The notes: a model not told the origin generated them from the sequence alone. A DNA stretch of 64,000 bases from Echinarachnius parma (GCA_037951105.1 JBAMJV010009415.1:62001-126000), one strand, 5' to 3'. Shown: positions 20,209-32,792, counted from the first letter of the stretch. A program made the numbers and translations.

Positions 20209-20780
20209 GTTGGGACTTGCTTTACAGGTAAATGTTGCAGTCAGATTCTGCCTGCTTTATGTGCCAACTGGCACATATTTCAAGTGCACAGTGTCAGTGA
20301 AAGGGAATTCCCTTACTGTTTTTAATCCTTTTAACCCATTCAAGACTGGTCCCGAAAATACTTGGGCTTGGGTCTATGGGAATTGCACATTAAACCTAAA
20401 TCAAGTCCTCTTGAAAGGGTTAATAGTACAGTACACAACTTGTATTTGTAAGTCATCTCATATTTAACGATGAAAGGAAGGTGCATTTTATGCTTATTAA
20501 ATACAAATTTGGGTTCAATCTCCGTTGTAGTAACTTGCTATTCCGGAGGTGTCGGATTAAATTCCTGGCAAAGCCTATTTTTCTTTGCTCATTTTAATTT
20601 ATTGATTATATTTCTGGTCAGTTTGAATTTGATGAATAAAAAGCTGCATCACTTCGCGTGATCCTTCGCACTTTCCTTACAAAAATCGATCTAATTATAC
20701 TTGGGTTAGTGCCCAGTTTATATAGCTTCTGACTATTCGAGCAATGAAAAAAGGTTCAAGGGAACGTCCCCCATTCAAGG
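20209..20780 (+). other. Probable 3' UTR and downstream region of the FRMD-like gene
   Basis: Follows the stop codon directly. An AATAAA at 20635-20640 could be the polyadenylation signal, but this is not certain in AT-rich DNA. A 93-bp TTAA element sits inside the putative UTR. Confidence 0.35.
20331..20423 (-). mobile_element. Micro-MITE, 93 bp, TTAA-flanked
   Basis: TTAACCCATTCAAGACTGG...CTTGAAAGGGTTAA inverted ends with an internal CCCGAAAATACTTGGG. It is the reverse orientation of the copy at 27172-27264 and has exactly the same length. Confidence 0.7.
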
Positions 20781-20782
20781 GT

Positions 20783-20841
20783 CTTTGTGGCTCGATGGTT
20801 GAGCACCGGTCTAGCAATCGGGAGGTCTTGTGTTCGATTTC
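20783..20841 (+). repeat. tRNA-like SINE fragment
   Basis: TGGCTCGATGGTTGAGC resembles a pol III A box and TGTTCGATTTCC a degenerate B box, 36 bp apart. No acceptor-stem pairing was found, so it is not called a tRNA gene. Confidence 0.4.
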
Positions 20842-21329
20842 CATATTTGTCTTTGCTCATTTCATTTATTTAGTAAATTGTAGGCATTAAATGGTCACCA
20901 ATGGCATTTGGTGCATTAGGTACATGTATACTAGTTTGATCAATTTCTCAATGGAGGAAAATGAAATCCTACTATTTAGGATGAGTGAAAAGAAACTAAC
21001 AGTAAGGTAAATGCAGCAGTATTTAAGATGATTCTGGTTGTTTAAACTTAGGACGGTTATAATATACAGATCTTTAATATGTATGTATTATAAATTGAGT
21101 AGAATTGTAGCAAATCTTTTCAATTTTTATTAACAGCGGTGATAATTTAATGAAAATTCTTGCAACAGTATAATACATGTATGTCAATGGAGGAAATATA
21201 ATGATGCTTCTTGGTATGGTGGATTTGGATGAGCATCAGTTGTGCTGTTTCTTGCACTGATTCGTCAGAACGAAAAATCATGTGTGCGAACATTATTAAA
21301 ATATAATAATTCCTCATGATTATTTAAAA

Positions 21330-21850
21330 GACAATGAAACCCAAGAAGACTGTTGCTGTCATAGAATCTAAAAGATAGGGAGGAATGATCTCTGAAAAAT
21401 AGAGTATAATTAGGCAAGAAACAAGAAAAATATGGCTCTGGGGGACTCCAATAAGCACTCTGATAAGTTTGTGGACAACTTCCATATATGTTTTGTACAA
21501 AAATGTTTTTTCAGTTGTCATCATAGTCACACTTATCCATACCCCTAACCCATGATATGTTGTGTATAAATGTATTCTACAAAACATATATGTTGAAGTC
21601 AAATGAAGGGTATACATATCTTTTGAGAAAATTGAAGGGGAAAAAATTAAGAAATTTTGTGTGCAAAGTGTACAGGGAGTTGTCCACAACTCTGGCAGAA
21701 TGCGTTGCCAATTTGGGTCACGTATACAAATAAAGAGCCATAGTTTTCTTCTTTCTTGACTGATCGTGCTCAATCTTTCAGAGACTATTCATCCAAATTA
21801 TCTTATAGTTATTATCTTATTCATCCAAATGTCTTATAGTGCAAACAATG
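21330..21850 (+). repeat. Dispersed repeat, second copy
   Basis: Collinear with 8030-8890 inside the foldback element (AAGAAGACTGTTGCT, CATATATGTTTTGTAC, CCATGATATGTTGTGTATAA, GGAGTTGTCCACAACT). A 149-codon open frame on the minus strand here is not conserved in the other copy and is not called. Confidence 0.6.
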
Positions 21851-21900
21851 CTTTGTCTGGGTTTCATTGTTCTTTATAGCCAAATTGTACTAAAATCATT

Positions 21901-22446
21901 TTAAAGGGGTAGTACAGTTTTGGTAAGGCTGGACTTTAGTAACCAAACCTGGACAGTAACATTATAAACGAATAGTAAATAACTCCACCATGCTCGATAG
22001 GTATACAGAATTACAAATGACTAAGTAAAAAGCCCGTTATCATTAAAAAAAAGAGCCATTAAAACACGAGAGGGCGCTTTCTAACAAGGCTTTGGTTTCA
22101 ACCATTTTTCATACAAAATTATGCATGTGATGTTTTATTGAAATAATGATTAAATAGAGAGATCATCAACAACTATTTAAAAAACGCTTTGGAAAATTTT
22201 TGAAAAAGTGTAAGCATTTTTTTAATTTTTTGAAAAAATCACCTAATTATTTGGGCCCCAAATAATTATAGGCTCAGATATATTTATTGATATTTTAGCC
22301 GTTTCTGGGTCGATTTTGACCAAATAAAGTTTATTCTGCCATTAAAATTGCATGTTCTCTCAAATTCGACACTCAGTTTTTCCTTACCTCACAAACAAAT
22401 TGTGATGTGCAGCGCCCTCTCTACCAAAACTAAACTACCCCTTTAA
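21901..22446 (+). mobile_element. TTAA-flanked MITE (family 1a), copy A
   Basis: TTAAAGGGGTAGTACAGTTT...AAACTAAACTACCCCTTTAA. Near-identical copies at 38025-38566 and 43780-44315 share the interior (CCACCATGCTCGA, TTTGGGCCCCAAATAATTAT, GTTTCTGGGTCGA). About 540 bp, no coding. Confidence 0.85.
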
Positions 22447-22696
22447 CATTCTTTGTTATCCTTTATCTGTATCCGTGTGAAACCCACAGGTATGTTGTGA
22501 ATTGATCATGAGACAAAATTAGCTGCAAAAAAAAATGTGGAAAGTGAATTTTTTCATATAATCTGTAAATATTTTTAAAGGACCAAACAGACTGAGGAAG
22601 CTTGAAATATCTTTGAATGTTATCTATTTATTAACACTTTTAATGCCGGTATGCTGAAATGTTGATGTGTCTTGACTTGGTCTTTTCGATTGATGT

Positions 22697-22836
22697 CTGG
22701 ATAGTTGAGTTTTGGTATAGAGGGTGCTACACAATTTGTATTAGTTTGTAATGTAATGGTGCAGGTTTTGGTTCCTAAAAATCAGTTTGACCAAAACTGT
22801 ACTCTCTTTACCAAAACTCAACTATCCCTTTAAGCA
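22697..22836. mobile_element. Truncated TTAA MITE (family 1b)
   Basis: GATAGTTGAGTTTTGGTATA on the left and ACCAAAACTCAACTATCCCT followed by TTAA on the right. About 140 bp, a deletion derivative of the 3815/45321 type with only the right TTAA intact. Confidence 0.6.
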
Positions 22837-23053
22837 AATCAATGTATATACTGTAAGTTTTTTGTTTATAGTAGTCATGTAGAAAATTTTGTAAGGTTTC
22901 CTAATTATTGATAAGAAATCTTTTATAATGTACATACAAACATTTTCCCACTTCTAGGATAAGTGCAAAACGTTGAGTTCATTTTTGTTGGCTACAGTGT
23001 AATATTACTGTAATGAGAAACTGTTCCCTTTCTCCTTGGGAAGAAAGTTTTTA

Positions 23054-23541
23054 ATATAGGTTTTTCCATCCATTTTCAAACAATCGTCATTCAATATCAT
23101 TAATTGCTTACTTCAATTTCGTCCGGAAAGTCTTTCGCCGATCATATGTAATGTTCGATTTCGTCATTGCGTGCACAAATTTGGTCTTTCGCAATCAAAG
23201 TCGTCGTTGTATCGATCGTTTTAGTCAAAGCTTATTCAATTTCGTCCGATCGCTCCTGCCAGTGTACAATGTGATGATCAATTTCGTCATTGAGCATTCA
23301 ATTTCGTTATTTCTCAATCAAATTCTTCCAACAACATAGAAAGCTGTATTTGATACTTTGTTTCACCATCCTTTCATTATTATCCTTTGTACTTTTGAAC
23401 CCAATGTCAATATTTGTTTTGTGTCCAGGAATTTCACACAGTTTTAGTCTATCGATCGACAATTCAACAGTTTTTGTATTTCGAATAACATTTGATAATG
23501 TTGATTGACGATAATTTTAAAATGGATGGGAAAACCTATAT
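23054..23541. mobile_element. MITE with ATATAGGTTTTCC ends
   Basis: Inverted ends ATATAGGTTTTTCCATCCAT and ATGGATGGGAAAACCTATAT, extending to AATCGTCATTCAA / TTGATTGACGAT. The interior repeats CAATTTCGTC or GATTTCGTCATTG at least five times, on one strand. Confidence 0.65.
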
Positions 23542-23964
23542 TTGGTATGGAAATCTAGATTTCATCAGATTACGTGACAGGTTATAGTCATATTTTATTA
23601 TACCACATTTTGTAACTATTGATAAATATTTCATGCACCCATAACCATTTTGTATAATTTACATAACCACAAACACAAACAAAAAATCACTGACACATTA
23701 ATTTTAAAGGATGGTTTTTCATGAGTGTTCATGCCATAAATTGCCATCAAATTAGTGGAATGTATATATTTTTCTTTACTCTGCTATCAGGTAACTTCTT
23801 GTTATGTGATATTTTAGGCAGTGTTTTACAATAACATTTCTTATAAGAGGCTTAATCAGTTTATTGAAAAGGATTATATCCCTGTTACTATTAGTTTGTG
23901 TCATACTGATGAAGGATATAATTATTACTAAAACATCAATCAATCAATCAATCAATCATTCAAT

Positions 23965-25583
23965 CAGTGGCGTAGCTACGGGGGGGGCACATGCCCCCCC
24001 AATCGTTTGGCAAAAAAAAAAAAAAAAAAAAATGTTGAACGACCCGAAATTAAGCCAAATGTGTCGTTATCATTCATTGTTATCATGTTTTATTACATGT
24101 GTGATGATAATGATGTTATCAATGATAATAAAGAACAACATATCAGTCGTTCCCTAGTAGCAATAACGCACTACTGTATATCAGTTTGAAGAATCCTTCC
24201 AAGTGGGAGGCCGCGGGCATAGCGCCTTTATTATGCGAATTGTCAGTCCCGCGCGCAAGGATCGACGCTCCGTTAATACCGCATTTCAGTAGTATAGAGC
24301 GTGTAGGCCTAACAAACTGCCGAGCGCATGGTAAATCGTCCACCAGGGGCCTCTGCAGGATCCTGCAGCTGCCTCCCGCTCTTATAGATAATTTTGACCG
24401 TTTGACGCCTTCATGCATGCTATAATTATAGGCGCATAGTTGCACTACTTAGTCCAAAATGTCTGGCAAAGACAAACTTCCTTTACTAATTACTTCAAGC
24501 CAAATGCACCCGTTCCATTAATTCATGATGCATAGGCCTACTGTTGATGATTGTAAGAGCACCAGTCTTCTTCTCCAGAGTCGACATCTGCATCAATTGA
24601 GCATAGGCCTACTGAACCTAACCCAAGGGACCCGTGTTGTGGGTCTACTAGTCACGCGGTACTTGAAAAATGGGCGACAACAGGCGGTGGACGGGGGAGG
24701 GGAGACATGCCCCCCCCCCCCCCCCCCATACATTTGAAAGTCTGTCTCGGGTATGCACCAAATCGCACAATTTAAAGCCAAAAAATTGCAAAAGCTCTCT
24801 ACAGTGGGAGGGGGACACCCCCTCCCATACCCTCCCCCCGCTTGGTCGCTTCGCTCCCTCGCAATGCCCCTCGAACTTTAGAGAACCTTTTGCCCCCTTC
24901 TTGAAAATGATCCTTCTACATTAAGCACACCATTTACAGATCCACCTAGGTAACCAGACAATGTACGCCAGAAACAACAGTTCCACCAGGAGATACACAT
25001 GGGATCAACAGCGAGTTTTAGTGTGTCCACAGGCATTTGATCCTGGGGGATAGGGGATATATCCCCCACTTTTTGATGGGGGTGGCCTGTACAAGTACAA
25101 ACAATCCCCACTTTTTTCGAAGTTAAATCTTTTAACAATCTTACAAAATGCATAATAACAATAATAATGATAAAGACAATAATGACCATACTTCTAAAGT
25201 GATATTTTAAGCACCAATTTCGAAAATTTCTCCACATCCTCCCCCAAATAAGTATAGACATGCACGGACGATGTGAGCGTATTTGAGTCTGGTGTTTGTG
25301 TAGGTTCGATTGTTTTTGTATACTATCTAGCGGTCTAATCATGAGGGAGATGATTTAAGTCATGATTTCTTTAATTTAGTATTCAAATTTCCTTCCAAGG
25401 TATGCACCAGATTGCATTATTTTGCCGTGAAAATTTGCAAAAGCTCCCTACCGACCGTGGGAGGGGGGACACCCCCCCCCCCCCCTCCCCCCCTCGGGCG
25501 CTTTGCGCCCTCGGGCTTGGTCGCTCCGCTCCCTCGCAGTTGTGCCCCCCCAATCCGTTGACCCTCGCTACGCCACTGCACTG
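23965..25583. mobile_element. hAT-type non-autonomous element with 8-bp target duplication
   Basis: CAGTGGCGTAGCTACGG at the left; CGCTACGCCACTGCACTG at the right, with an extra CACTG. Flanked by exact CATTCAAT at 23957-23964 and 25584-25591. An 8-bp duplication and CAGNG ends are hAT features. The interior contains poly-C/G runs and two copies of a TATGCACCARATYGCAYAAT-type segment (24753 and 25401) shared with 34394-35091. Confidence 0.75.
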
Positions 25584-25591
25584 CATTCAAT

Positions 25592-26329
25592 CAACTATAA
25601 ACAACCAGTAGAAAGTGAAGAAACAATTTCACCACATAATTAATAATTGTTAGAAAGAATTCCTCACAACACTCTTAAGCAGTCTGATGTTAGTGGTCTT
25701 TTGAATAGAACTATCAAAAATATTAATTTAGTATTTTAATTGTGAATGGTGCATTTTGTGATCAGTATTTGGATAAACATGTCAACATTGATTCAACCTT
25801 CCTAAGTCAAAGTTTCATTTAAGCTGAATCTGTGCTTAGTCAAATGTCTTTTCTGATTCCATCTCCTTTCGATTTATTTGATTTTTATTTAATTTTTTAT
25901 CCACATCACTTAAGTCAAAGCTTGTCAAGAAGTCTAGATGGATTTGCCTCGATGCGAGGTTGACTATATAGAATATGTGATTTAGAAATTGTATGTACAT
26001 TAGATGCAGATTTCTATTATGCTGGTTAGCAGTTTGAGTACGTACGTCATGTACATGTATCTCAGTTCCGCATTCTTAAGTGAGTGTTTCATGCTAGGCA
26101 ACAAATGATCCTCAATGCCCAGTTGTATTATTCCAGTCTGTGATTTTGTTTCTTCCTTTTTTCCGTTGACCATAATGAAATTGATAGCTGTGTCAGACGT
26201 CTGAAAGCATTCAGGGGAATTTTCCATGTCACACCAATTTTCAATATCACGTGGTATAAGCGTCAGTGTAATAATAGTAATGGCCGTTATTTGATATAGC
26301 GCTATTAACATGAGTATCATAGCTCTTAA
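25592..26329. other. Intergenic, nothing recognised
   Basis: AT-rich DNA with no supported gene. A 117-codon minus frame at 26000-26353 has low-complexity Ile/Met/Thr composition and no recognisable domain. Confidence 0.4.
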
Positions 26330-26425
26330 CATTATTATTATTACCGCGCCCAACGGCTACACGCTGCAATCATTCCTGCTCACAAAGTGCACATATTCCA
26401 CTCCCTAGGGAGTATTCTAGCCAGT
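26330..26425. repeat. LINE/SINE tail-like fragment with ATT repeats
   Basis: ATTATTATTATTACCGCGCCCAA then CACAAAGTGCACATATTCCA and CTCCCTAGGGAG. The same blocks occur at 56171-56360 (CATAAAGTGCAC, CCACTCCCTGGGGAGC). Probably the 3' end of a dispersed retroelement family. Confidence 0.5.
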
Positions 26426-27171
26426 AACCAGTGAATTAGAACATTCAGCTTCATGAATAGTTCCATTTTATTCCATTCCAACATATTCCTATGTTTAAAC
26501 CATTCCCAAATTAGCTGTTGAAAATTAAGTTTTGGGACTATTTCTCATAGAGTTATCATTGGTATGTCAATTTTATATCATTCCTACAATGCTTACTTGT
26601 ATATTTCTTTGTTTAGAACTTGGATCTCATTGTATTGCATAGAACTTTTCACTAACATATCCTAAGGTGAGAGTAAGAAGGCTGGTAACCCCTTAGCTTA
26701 TAATTGAAATAGTTGAGCACTTTTTTAAAAATATGTATTTTGATATTTCTACATCAAAACTATGCCAAGCTCAGAAACAGAACTTTGTTATGTTTAGCTC
26801 ACGAGTATTTTGTTAGAAATATATTACACGTACTATGTTATGAATGATGCTATATATATGTATTTTTTTGAACAATTTATTTAAACTTGTTTATCTGTTT
26901 ATGTTATTTGTGTATAGCATTCATCTGGCTATTCAAATATTTTATGTAGAACTATTCTAAGTGCAATGATATTGTCTCTTCTTTACCGTAAACTTATCCA
27001 AAATAGTATTTATTTACTGTAAATACACAACATTGTAATCTTTTATAATTCATGTTATTATGCATGTAGTCGACTAATTTCACATGTACAAGTGAAGATA
27101 CTTTGTATGTTTAGTTATTCTTCTGTAACTTGTTGTATTCATATGTGCAGAGAGCAGACACATCAAATCTC
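26426..27171. other. Intergenic, nothing recognised
   Basis: AT-rich sequence without supported coding, RNA or repeat structure. Confidence 0.4.
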
Positions 27172-27264
27172 TTAACCCGTTCAGGGCAGATTGATTTTGC
27201 TACAACATATATTCTCCATAAACCCAAGCCAGAATATTTTCGGGACCAGTCCTGAATGGGTTAA
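27172..27264 (+). mobile_element. Micro-MITE, 93 bp, TTAA-flanked
   Basis: TTAACCCGTTCAGGGCAG...CAGTCCTGAATGGGTTAA, with ACCCAAGCCAGAATATTTTC inside. Same family as 20331-20423, 52900-53014 and a decayed copy at about 1097-1194. Confidence 0.72.
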
Positions 27265-27382
27265 ATTCTTTTAGTAAATCGCTTTGAAAATAGACAAAGG
27301 ACTAATGGGTCATTCCATGTCAAATCAGCCAATGGATTTCATCGTACCTGCCTCAAATTTGGAGTATGGGTTAATTCAGTCT

Positions 27383-27461
27383 TTAACCCGTTTGCTTACG
27401 GGAACCGGTTGGGCTATGTACAAAGTCTATGGGTATTTTAATCTCGTAGTAAACGGGTTAA
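27383..27461 (+). mobile_element. Micro-MITE, 79 bp, TTAA-flanked (related family)
   Basis: TTAACCCGTTTGCTTACGGG and CTCGTAGTAAACGGGTTAA are inverted, and TCTATGGG is shared with the 93-bp family. Only 119 bp from the previous micro-MITE. Confidence 0.65.
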
Positions 27462-28175
27462 AAGTTAAAATGGGAAGTTATATCCTGATGTGCCCAACGG
27501 ATTTGGCGCTACACTGAATCAAAAACAAATAAGTATGTTATGGACTAAAAAATGGATGTGGCTGGCAATTTTCAAGAGATGGTTGCTCGACAACCACTGG
27601 GTCATTTTGTGGAATGTGTCAACATTTGAAAGAGTGTTTAATTAATGTAGAGTTTGCATTGACATAGGAGGGGTAGAACTGAAGAAACCATGTGATGTTT
27701 TCTTTGATCTGTGATTTGACCATTCCTTTATACACTGCTCCTTTAGAGCTTTCTGCTAATTCTTGCATAATACTGTAATGAGTACAAGGCAAAAGCTTTA
27801 TAGTAAAATGTTTCTTTTACATGCGATTTTCTAATGCTGTAATACCAAACATCTATCTCATGTCTTTTAGTTGAAATGTTTTATTTCTGTTGTATATTGA
27901 TTGTATTTTACATGTATAATACTATATAGATTTGTATGCCAGTCTTTCTAGCTAGGATTTCTTTTAATATAAAATGTCAAAATACTAGTTTAGGTGATTT
28001 TTACATTGTCCGTATTATGTTAGGGGTATTACTTCAATATATAAACTGTTAATTCTGAAGTAAGGATTATCACAAATTGCTAAATCAAATTAAATCTAAG
28101 ATTATGTTTTTTTATTAAAATGTACTACTATATTCATGTAGCTGTCTGTACATGTAAACCAAAAAGTAGAGTACA
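27462..28175. other. Intergenic, nothing recognised
   Basis: AT-rich DNA with no supported feature. Confidence 0.4.
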
Positions 28176-28390
28176 TTATCACCTGACTTAGTAAATACAG
28201 TACATGAGCTGCCATGTAATATTTTTGGATATTACATGGCAATTCAGATGATAAAACAGTTGTTAACTTTGCTGTCGGGAAAATCATGGAATGTTCCCCT
28301 CGGGATTTTAAATGCTCAATAGCATTTAAAATCCCTCGGGAGTGGAACATTCCATGCTTTTCCCTTCACCACCAGTTAACAACTGTATAC
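28176..28390 (-). mobile_element. Palindromic MITE, copy 2
   Basis: Reverse orientation of 13209-13492, with the same ACAGTTGTTAAC and GGAATGTTCC pairs and TTATCACCTGACTTAGTA side segment. The central loop is shorter. Confidence 0.7.
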
Positions 28391-28454
28391 TATCACACCT
28401 CCCATAGGAAAGATGCTGCTTGCACTATTGAAAATGTCATCATGTAAGTAGTGC

Positions 28455-28650
28455 AGCTATGGGCGGGGAAAATGGTTCCTGTGGAAAGTGCCCTTCTCAC
28501 TGCATCCTTCACCCCCTCCATGGATTCTTTTTTTAATCCATAGCATCACTTTTGTATTTGTTACAACCCCACCCACCCCCCCCCCCCCCCCCCCCCTTCT
28601 ACCCGAGACTGGGTTGAACCAGTCCTGGTTACGCCACTGCATTGTGTAGC
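28455..28650. repeat. Poly-C tract next to a hAT-like end
   Basis: A C run of about 20 at 28577-28596 followed 40 bp later by GGTTACGCCACTGCA, the right-end motif of the CAGTGGCGTA family. The left end and target duplication were not found. Confidence 0.4.
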
Positions 28651-28960
28651 GACATCTACTCTTCGACCAAATTGTGTACCGGTACACTATTTTAGTTTAA
28701 TTCAGCATAACAATACATCAAATATTATTGATATTGTGTCAATATTATTATTCCAGGTTGTTGCAATGAAGTTCAGTAGACTATGCATATTTACATAACA
28801 TAATTGATTTATCATTAATCCATTTATTTTGTTTTGGATACGTTCAGGGCAAGGGTCGTGTTGGAATTTTAGGTAATGATCAACAGATGTTCATTTGCAT
28901 ATGTTTTGTTTATTTTAAAAGGGATTTGTGTGGGATAAATCAGTATTTGGGTTAAGGTGT

Positions 28961-29168
28961 AAAGCCCGGCGCAGACAGAGCCGACTCGACCGCATCCGAC
29001 TGGTTTCGATCAGGCTAGAGGTGGGCCCGGTCGGTCGGATCCGTTTCATCGTGGCATCCGACTGTCTTTCGACTGGCAAAATGTGTGTCGCAAGGCACTG
29101 AAAACTGAGCCGATCCGAATGAAAACCAGTCGAATCGGGTCGAGTCGGCTCTGTCTGCAGAGGGCTTA
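28961..29168. mobile_element. MITE with GCAGACAGAGCCGACTCGAC ends
   Basis: AAAGCCCGGCGCAGACAGAG and CTCTGTCTGCAGAGGGCTT are inverted; pairing continues through CCGACTCGACC/GGTCGAGTCGG. GC-rich island in AT-rich DNA, with a further inner pair (CCGACTGGTTTCGAT / AAAACCAGTCGAATCGG). Confidence 0.72.
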
Positions 29169-29554
29169 ACACATATAATTATGTGCTATGCAGTTTATAA
29201 TCACCAAGTCACTATGATATCGGGCCATTGATGATAGGTTTATTATACATGTAGTCGCCCCTAATTGAACAAACTGTATCAGATGAAGCCGTTTTAACCA
29301 TGAAATGTTATTTATATCAGTCAATTATCTGTCATTTCCTCAATTATATCTGATGACAACAGTTACAACACCCTTTCTGCCATGAAATATTAAATTATGC
29401 TCCCATATGGAACTTGCAGCTATTAGGAAATGTCTTAAAGTCAATTGTAAATTTGTTGTTCTTGTTTTGTATTATGTGAGTCAACAAGGCTAATGATCAT
29501 GATGACGATGGTGCCGACAATATTACTGATGTTGATAGTGTTTATTATGGTGGG

Positions 29555-29603
<49 letters not shown>

Positions 29604-30105
29604 CGACGATGATTATGAAGATAACAATGATGTTGATAAAGATGATGACGACTATGATGATGAAGATGATAGTAGTTTGTTGGTGTAAGTGTTGGTAATG
29701 TTTGGGATTGTGTGTATGATTGTGGTTGTGAGGGTGGTGGTAGTATCGTTGGTGGTGATGTCTTCCTTTCCGTCCAAGCCTCTATCTCTCTCTTCCCTAT
29801 CTGTCTCTTTAAGTGTCCATCTATTCCTCCCCATTCCTTTCTCTCTGCTGTGGTAAAAATACAATTTAGTAATCATGTTTTGAGGTTTTGCATATGCTTG
29901 TTTATTTTCACCAAGTTTATATAGTTGTTCGGAGAAACCAATAATTACCCCGCAACATATAAATGTTCATTATTAATGTTCCAAACCCGGATCTAGCGAT
30001 ACAAACAGCCTAGTTTTGATTGTCCCTCGAATGATCATTGAGCACATATTATATATCGGTTTCTCTATAATATCAAGGACAATCGTGAGTCTTTATGACA
30101 ACGGA
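29169..30105. other. Intergenic with GAT microsatellite
   Basis: Contains a (GAT)n tract at about 29556-29612, degenerating to 29670, followed by a GTGGTTGTG-rich stretch. No gene seen. Confidence 0.6.
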
Positions 30106-31200
30106 CAGTGGCGTAGCGTGATTGGAGAGTGATCAAGGGGGGGGGGGGGGGGGGTGAGGCACGCGAATTATCGAGGCGCACACATGTATTATTTTGTGTT
30201 ATTTTTTTTGTAATTGTCCGCTCATGTTCTCGATTGTTTTTGCCAAAATATTGGGAGGCACATGCGCCCCCTCCCCATATACCTCACTGATGTCGGAACG
30301 ATGGGGGGGGGGGGGGGGGGGGGGCAAAACGGGTATAAGTATTTCCACGACGGGGGGCAGCATGACATGTAGTGAACATGTATTTCTGTCCTTGTTATAT
30401 TCGGAGAAAAGGGCAGTATAAGAGCATGACAAGTATATCATGGTAAGAGTAACCCCTCTCCCTTGCCATACCCTCTTTATTAGATGCCCCACTGCCATCG
30501 AATGATATATGAAAGCATGTTATTCTTTTGTTTGTGTTTCACTTTGCGTCATTTTCTACTACTGATCAAGAAACACATACATGAACGTGAAATTATGGAA
30601 TCATGTAACTCAAGGATTAGAAAAAGTGGATTTTCTTTTATTTTGATTTCACAAATCGTATCGATGTATGTTCATATTAGTTATGTCTTCCTTAAAGTAT
30701 ATCCTATAACGCTAACCCAACCCTAAATTCGACCCTAACCCTTATCTATACGCCACATGAACATGAAATTATGTAATCATTCAACAAAATTATTAGAAAA
30801 GTGGATTTTCTTTTATTTTGATTTCACAAATCATACCAACTTATAATAATATAAGTTAAAGTTTCCTAACCCTACATCACTAACCCATCCCTAAATTTTA
30901 TCCCAACCCCCAACCCTATCTACGCCACTGCATCGATGATGCCATAGGCCCAAATTCTCATCATTGTTAGGCCCGTCGCCAGGGGGGGGGGGGGGGGGTG
31001 CGTTGGGTGCGTACCCCCCCCCCCCCCCCCCCAACAAAAAAAAAAAGCCATGATAGTTCTCCACTCCACCTCCCCCGCTTACACAACTAAACCAGTGGTC
31101 TCAGTCTCGGGCCACTTTTGTCAATTACGCACCCCGCCCCTCCATGCATCCATTCCCCCCCCCCCCCCCCCCCCTTGGAAAATCCTGGCTACGGGCCTTT
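30106..31200. repeat. Poly-G/C-rich hAT-end cluster with a two-unit tandem repeat
   Basis: Begins CAGTGGCGTAGCGTGATTGG, then long G runs (about 30137-30154, 30303-30324). At about 30565-30760 and 30761-30930 a 170-190 bp unit is repeated (GTGGATTTTCTTTTATTTTG core), each ending in degenerate CCCTAA/AACCC tracts. It ends near CTACGCCACTGCA and further G/C runs (30980-31032, 31148-31174). A possible matching right end is ATCACGCTACGCCATTG at 33011-33027; no 8-bp target duplication was found. Confidence 0.5.
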
Positions 31201-31393
31201 TTAGTCCATGATCAAGGTGACATTATTTACCGGTAACCTTCGCTAAAATGTCAATAGTCATTTTCTGGATGTCACTAAGCAGAAATAGTTGCAGCGATGA
31301 GGAGAGATAATCGAACCACAGTAAAACATGACAATAGTCAGTAAGTTAGATAAATATCGTTCATATAGGTGCGAAAGAGTTTAGTCAGTTACC

Positions 31394-31612
31394 GGGCCCA
31401 TATTCATAAAACATCGCTAGCTTATTTGCATGATAAGTCTAACACGATATTGTTATCTGCTTACTAGCCTCTTGTTGGTTACATAAGCCTAAGGCTTACC
31501 CAGCTAACCCTAGTTGGAAACTAGGCAAACTTTCTTGCTCACTAAACCGTATCATTTGACATACACTTAGCATGGAACCTTTAAAGCTAGCAGGGTTTTA
31601 TGAATATGGGGC
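31394..31612. mobile_element. MITE with GGGCCCATATTCATAAAAC ends
   Basis: GGGCCCATATTCATAAAAC and GTTTTATGAATATGGGGC are inverted and extend to CGCTAGCTT / AAAGCTAGCAG. About 220 bp. No target duplication was seen. Confidence 0.7.
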
Positions 31613-32599
31613 TTGTATTTTATGTCCTTTTCGATCTGTACTAAATGTCGTTATTATACTCGGGTTAATTGGTTACGTAACACGCTCTGAACTGGTGCGA
31701 TATCGATTATCACTTTGATATCAATAATTTCATGGAGCAAATGTCACAACTGCATAGCTGAAGTCAGTAGCTGAAGTCAGTAAGCCATCATTTGTTCGTA
31801 TTAGTACATGTATATTGCAAGCACTATTTTATCTACAATTTTCACCTGAATAATGTTACGAACATCGCTGAGTGAAAGATAGTTAAACGATTTAAATTAT
31901 CCATATTATATCGTTGGTATTTCGCTGTACTCTGGTCTTCATTGTGACTGACAAGATGGAATAATTACTTGCAGTGCATAATAATAAAAACAACAACATT
32001 TGGGTGTAGAAGAGGACTGAAAACCTTGGAACGAGATCGTCATGTAAGTAGGTCATAATGAATATGCTGTCAATAATGTGGTTGTGGTACATGATGATTT
32101 TAATTGTAACCTTTTAAAATCTATTTATCACATCAAATTATTTGATATGTTGAAATGGCTCAATATTATTGTCAATTGTATTTTTGTTTTAAAATGATAC
32201 ATTTTCCTTTCTAACAAAGTATTATAATAATCATAACTCAGATTCACGAACTTGCCCGTTTTTTATGAATTGTATTATCTATACACCATTCAGATTTGTA
32301 TTACGACTGTTTTTGTAATACTGTTTAATGATAACCGGATACATATTTTGTTTTCTATACGAACGGGATAACTGATTTATTTACAAATCAGTGAAATTAT
32401 GATTTATGTAAAACAAAGTAATCTTATAACCTGAATTTGAACACCCGATTAAAAAAATAAACGTTTAGCATTGTTTCACGCGTGTATACTATATATACGA
32501 CAGTGGGCACGAGGGCATGTGCCTCCTTGATTTGTATTGTTTTTAATAAGAGAATGGGGACATTTGTTGATATATAATAAAGGAAAACATAAAGTGTGC
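31613..32599. other. Intergenic, nothing recognised
   Basis: AT-rich; a TGAAGTCAGTAGC pair is duplicated at 31758 and 31771. No gene or RNA signal. Confidence 0.4.
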
Positions 32600-32697
32600 C
32601 CCCCCCCCCCCCAAAAAAAAAAAATAATAATAATAATAATAATTAATTAAATAATTAATTAATTACTTATTAATTCATAAATCAATCAATCAATCAA

Positions 32698-32790
<93 letters not shown>

Positions 32791-32792
32791 AA

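Noticed and set aside
21324..21773. 149-codon minus-strand frame
   Set aside because: It lies in a dispersed repeat whose other copy (8030-8890) does not keep the frame; no domain and AT-rich codon use.
24186..24445. Coding frames in the GC-richer stretch of the hAT element
   Set aside because: Open on both strands, short, no domain; part of a non-autonomous transposon.
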